From Gammaproteobacteria bacterium (GTDB lineage: Bacteria; Pseudomonadota; Gammaproteobacteria; Steroidobacterales; Woeseiaceae): DNA of 64,000 nucleotides. The DNA is taken from assembly GCA_009937615.1 (NCBI GenBank), contig JAACFB010000004.1:1-64000 (forward strand). The letters are read 5' to 3'. Made by a program: the position numbers and the translations under genes. Numbering within the stretch: position 1 is the first letter of the stretch; the number at the start of each line of letters is the position of its first letter. The notes beneath the pieces were generated by a model. It was not told the origin of the DNA. It saw nothing but the letters and a program-made list of their open reading frames with translations, and did not search any database. Positions 60,921 to 64,000 of the stretch are shown here, piece by piece.

Positions 60921-62528
60921 CTATGGCGCTGCTGCGACTGTGCACGCGGGCAGATCCGATCCGTAATCGATGACGAGCGGCTGCGGTCCGACCTCGGCAC
61001 CGGCAGGATCGCGCGCGATCACGTCCCAGACCTCACCACCGCTCAGCGCAACGCCGGGAACGGCGATTGCCGGGTCCTTGATGCCGGTTGCGGTGACGTA
61101 GACGTCCCAAACACCGGCCGCAATGGACAGGACTCCCGTGTCGGCCCCGAACGGAACGTCGGAGAAGGCCGGGTCCGCGGCATTAATGTCGGTGCCAGCG
61201 GCAAGCAGATAGATATCAACGTTCGGCGTGCTTGGCGAAGCATGAGTTAACCGGAGCTGTGCCTCGGTAACGATGCTGCGGGGACTGACACCCAGCGCTA
61301 TAGCCGTAATTGCCGGTTCTCCCGAAGAGAGGAAGCCGGTTACAAGCGCTGCCACCGCGCCGTCGACTTCCGACGAATACGGAAATTGCAGGGCGACGAC
61401 GTCATTATCGGCATTCGCGACGACGCTCAGCGTGAAGTCGACCGGTGCGGGAACAGGGTCTATCACGCAGTATTCGCCGAACGAAACATTCTCGGCAAGC
61501 TTGAGGGCCTCGTCCTCCGCCGTTGCGTCAATGTCAGCGAGAATATCTACAGCTGGCGCGTCAGGCGACAGGTGCAGCGCAAGGGCGGCCGCCGCCGTAT
61601 TCGTATCATACAGCGTGGATGCACCCGTGCCGTCCATCACGACGAGCTGTACCGCAGACTCGCCAAGGCCGACGTTATCGATGGCTGCGATCAGCAGGTC
61701 CGCACCGGCGGGCAGATCAACCTCGCCCGAATCGTAAACGACAGTGCCCGCGTCGCCAGCCGGGGTGATGCGTATCTGGTACGCTCCGGCGGGAACTTCC
61801 AGACGCGGCGTGACACCCTCGAAATCGAGCGGGGTGCCCGCGCCCGTCACCGGCGCGCTTGTGCCGAGATCGGCACCGAAAGCCGTCACGTAGACATCAA
61901 CCGACGGAGCCGAGGGCGCTGCATGAACAACTTGTACGAAGAAGCTATCCGGCGCGAGGAGCTCGTCGCTTGGGTTAGCAACAACCAGGGCGCGAACAGG
62001 TCCAGCCACGTTGTCTATGGCGATGATCGTATAGTCCGTGCTGTAGTCGAGTTCGAAGTCTTCGTCGATAACAATCAGGTTACCACCCGGAACAATCGCC
62101 TCGACCTGAACGTTAACCTCTTCGAGACCTGGTAGGAATCCAGAGCCCTGAGCATAATCGACATTTTCAAGTGCAGCCGCACCATTCACCCATATGTTTA
62201 CGGCCGGAGCATCCGGCGAGGCGTGCAGTGCACGTACCTGCGGTGTTGCTTCGCATTCAAGTATCGACGACGCCGTCACTTCTTCAGGGTCCAGGATACC
62301 GTTCTGATTGGTGTCGAGCCCGCTGTCGATCGCCAGGCCGCCGCCGAGACAAACAGCATCGCCCTTCGGGATGTCACGGAAGGCAGTCAGCGAATTAAGA
62401 CCGGAAGGTCCTGCAGGTCCGGTAGATCCGGCGGGCCCGGGCTGACCATCTGCGCCGTCGTCTCCTTCGCATGCTGCGAGAAACAGGGTGGCCATCGAAA
62501 GCCACACCACGTGAGAAACTCTTTTCAT
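60921..62528 (-). CDS. Lipoprotein with DUF4397 repeats and a short collagen-like segment
   Basis: 535 residues. The signal ends in a lipobox LFLAAC. Just after it is a Gly-x-y run (DGADGQPGPAGSTGPAGPSG), a small collagen-like stretch. Then four related beta units follow, marked by HASPDAPAVNIW, HAAPSAPSVDVY, HLSPDAPAVDIL and HASPSTPNVDIY, the DUF4397 repeat. ATG 62528 is preferred to 62594, since it gives the lipobox. Probably anchored to the outer membrane; role unknown. Confidence 0.82.
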   Translation of the reverse strand: MKRVSHVVWLSMATLFLAACEGDDGADGQPGPAGSTGPAGPSGLNSLTAFRDIPKGDAVCLGGGLAIDSGLDTNQNGILDPEEVTASSILECEATPQVRALHASPDAPAVNIWVNGAAALENVDYAQGSGFLPGLEEVNVQVEAIVPGGNLIVIDEDFELDYSTDYTIIAIDNVAGPVRALVVANPSDELLAPDSFFVQVVHAAPSAPSVDVYVTAFGADLGTSAPVTGAGTPLDFEGVTPRLEVPAGAYQIRITPAGDAGTVVYDSGEVDLPAGADLLIAAIDNVGLGESAVQLVVMDGTGASTLYDTNTAAAALALHLSPDAPAVDILADIDATAEDEALKLAENVSFGEYCVIDPVPAPVDFTLSVVANADNDVVALQFPYSSEVDGAVAALVTGFLSSGEPAITAIALGVSPRSIVTEAQLRLTHASPSTPNVDIYLLAAGTDINAADPAFSDVPFGADTGVLSIAAGVWDVYVTATGIKDPAIAVPGVALSGGEVWDVIARDPAGAEVGPQPLVIDYGSDLPACTVAAAP

Positions 62529-62907
62529 TTTAAAACTCCGATTATTTCGTTGAGTTGATTGACGCGGCGGATCATAACCTCGATAAGCATCCAAATAACC
62601 CCGCTTTCTGTAACCGTATGTTTCAACTTGTAACAGCGATGAAGCACGATCATTCGAACTGGTTCAGCGAGCCCGAAGTGCCTCAAAGTCCCGATGCTTT
62701 TGTGTTGTCAATCGTCCTTTCCTTTTTCCTTTGCGTCGCCACTTCCCGGTGAAGGCGATTTTCTGAATTCTCGTGCGGAGCGTCTCTGGACTTCGGCTGG
62801 TTGCTGAAGCGCGCACGCGCTGTGCTGACACCTGCATCACTTGCTGTTGGACAGTTTGCGAGGTTGTCTTTTAACCGACGTCTTCTTTGGAGTACGCTTC
62901 GCCTGCC
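62529..62907. other. Intergenic region (379 bases)
   Basis: No supported gene. It separates the divergent lipoprotein and the GNAT gene and should hold both promoters. Short frames here have no ribosome site or family match. Confidence 0.45.
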
Positions 62908-63390
62908 ATGCTGAAAATTCAACGTCTCCATCCCGAGGAAGGCAATCGGTTGCGGCAAATACGACTGGCCTCACTGATCGACGCTCCGGACGCGTTTGCC
63001 GGTACCCACGAGCAGGCCATGCAGCGAGCCGCGGCTTCATGGTCCAAGCAGATACGGGAATTGCCCACATTCGTCGCTGTACTCGATGGCATGGACGCCG
63101 GGATGGTAAGAACGGCACCGGCAACCGACAGACAAGGCGCAGCATTCATTTTATCGATGTGGGTCGCAGCTGACTGTCGAGGGGTCGGTGTTGGCGATGC
63201 ACTCATGGATGCCGCCATTGCCTGGGCGCGTACGCAGGATCTGGCCGAACTGGTGCTCGATGTCGGTGTCGATAACATGGCGGCGATAGCGCTTTACTCT
63301 CGCAAGGGCTTTCGCGCCACCGGGGAGACGGGCGCCTTGCCGCCGCCCAGGGAGCATGTAGGCGAGCAGCGCATGGCACTCAGGTTATGA
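62908..63390 (+). CDS. GNAT-family N-acetyltransferase
   Basis: 160 residues. The acetyl-CoA loop is VAADCRGVGVGDALMDAAI, and the late LDVGVDNMAAIALYSRKGF is the usual GNAT end. ATG 62908 is taken rather than TTG 62887. The acceptor is not known. Confidence 0.82.
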   Translation: MLKIQRLHPEEGNRLRQIRLASLIDAPDAFAGTHEQAMQRAAASWSKQIRELPTFVAVLDGMDAGMVRTAPATDRQGAAFILSMWVAADCRGVGVGDALMDAAIAWARTQDLAELVLDVGVDNMAAIALYSRKGFRATGETGALPPPREHVGEQRMALRL

Positions 63391-63484
63391 GCCGCGAGCC
63401 ATATCCGCGCCGCGCCGCAAATGTCATCACGTTGGGTTGCCTCAGGGTATTATCGACCCTGCTTCACTGAGGAGCGCCTACCGC

Positions 63485-63874
63485 ATGTCCGAACCTGTCG
63501 ACTCTTTGCGCATCGATCGATGGCTCTTTTACTCACGTTTTTTCAAAACTCGAAGCCGGGCGACAGCGGCCGTATCCGGCGGACACGTAAAGCTCAATGG
63601 TGAACGTGCGAACCCGGGCAGCCGCGTGAAGTGCGGAGACCGGATCGACCTGGTTCGCGAGCGGTTGCCGTATTCGCTGACCGTTGCCGCGATCCCGGGC
63701 CGCCGGGGCCCGGCGTCAGAGGCGGAAGCCTGCTTCGTGGAAGACGAAGCAACGGTACTCGAGAGGAGCCAAAGGACTGCGGCGCTGCGCCAGGACCGTT
63801 TGCTGATGCCGAAAACCCAAGGGCGCCCGGACAAGCACACGCGTCGAATGTTGAGGGATCGCAACAGGCGTTAA
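63485..63874 (+). CDS. hslR: RNA-binding S4-domain heat-shock protein Hsp15
   Basis: 129 residues. LRIDRWLFYSRFFKTRSRATAAVSGGHVKLNG is the S4 RNA-binding motif (near residues 8-39), and the C-terminal basic tail KTQGRPDKHTRRMLR matches Hsp15, which recycles stalled 50S subunits carrying peptidyl-tRNA. ATG 63485 is preferred over the in-frame start at 63437. Confidence 0.88.
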   Translation: MSEPVDSLRIDRWLFYSRFFKTRSRATAAVSGGHVKLNGERANPGSRVKCGDRIDLVRERLPYSLTVAAIPGRRGPASEAEACFVEDEATVLERSQRTAALRQDRLLMPKTQGRPDKHTRRMLRDRNRR

Positions 63875-64000
63875 CGAAATCGGATCCCACGGTACTCGGC
63901 TGTTCGGAGCATGGATCCGTACGAGGAATGTCCGTTCCCAGGTTGAAATTGATCAGCCTTTTAAAGCGTGGCAGACGAGCGCGCTAATCGGCATTTCGGG

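Overview
The window reads as chromosome of a free-living, GC-rich gammaproteobacterium. The evidence is the gene order ispB / rplU-rpmA-obgE / rpsT / murJ-ribF-lspA next to type IV pilus minor-pilin genes (an order also known around PA4549-PA4569 of Pseudomonas aeruginosa), plus TonB receptors, an OmpW porin, a LspA/lipobox lipoprotein set and an Irr-like Fur protein. A marine or sediment lineage of the Woeseia/Chromatiales type would fit, but the sequence alone does not settle the genus.

Layout. (1) 1-851: the end of an integrated element. It holds the tip of an IS3-family insertion sequence, an excisionase/AlpA-like gene behind a perfect palindrome, and two exact 25-bp copies of the 3' end of tRNA-Pro(CGG), the usual att duplication of a tRNA-targeting integrase. 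(2) 917-4138: ispB, and divergently rplU-rpmA-obgE; L21 carries a long Lys/Ala tail. (3) 4308-10692 and 21674-14251: two complete minor-pilin/PilY1/PilE clusters on opposite strands, flanking rpsT and murJ-ribF-lspA. One PilY1 has a metal-site (MIDAS) motif in its N-terminal domain, the other has lost it. ileS, fkpB and ispH, usual neighbours here, are missing. (4) 21778-28408: Irr-like regulator, tRNA-Thr(CGT), aldo/keto reductase, Rieske-GltS-type protein, dicarboxylate transporter, RhlE helicase. (5) 28400-45939: accessory metabolism and envelope: aldehyde dehydrogenase, Na+/solute symporter, two MAPEG proteins, a Tat-signal epimerase, a DUF885 lipoprotein, a TonB receptor, an ornithine-cyclodeaminase-like enzyme, a thioredoxin-like pair, an NrtR-type Nudix regulator and a TetR/MAPEG divergent pair. 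(6) 46172-63874: DUF5916 outer-membrane protein, DUF4382 and DUF4397 lipoproteins, an unidentified two-gene unit, YjjX, a second TonB receptor paralogous to the first, three small enzymes of the SDR/GFA/SnoaL type, pyruvate phosphate dikinase, a GNAT acetyltransferase and Hsp15.

How it works together. The pilus clusters would supply priming minor pilins and PilY1 tip adhesins for pili whose motor and major pilin lie elsewhere. The rest looks like uptake and processing of small organic molecules across two membranes (TonB receptors, symporters, oxidoreductases), with local regulators whose likely operators are visible as AT-rich palindromes. No CRISPR array, toxin-antitoxin pair, defence island or biosynthetic gene cluster was seen. 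The items most worth following are the twin pilus clusters with divergent PilY1 proteins, the tRNA-Pro att remnant, the SDR with a broken active-site motif, the L21 tail, and the unidentified pair at 50207-51488.
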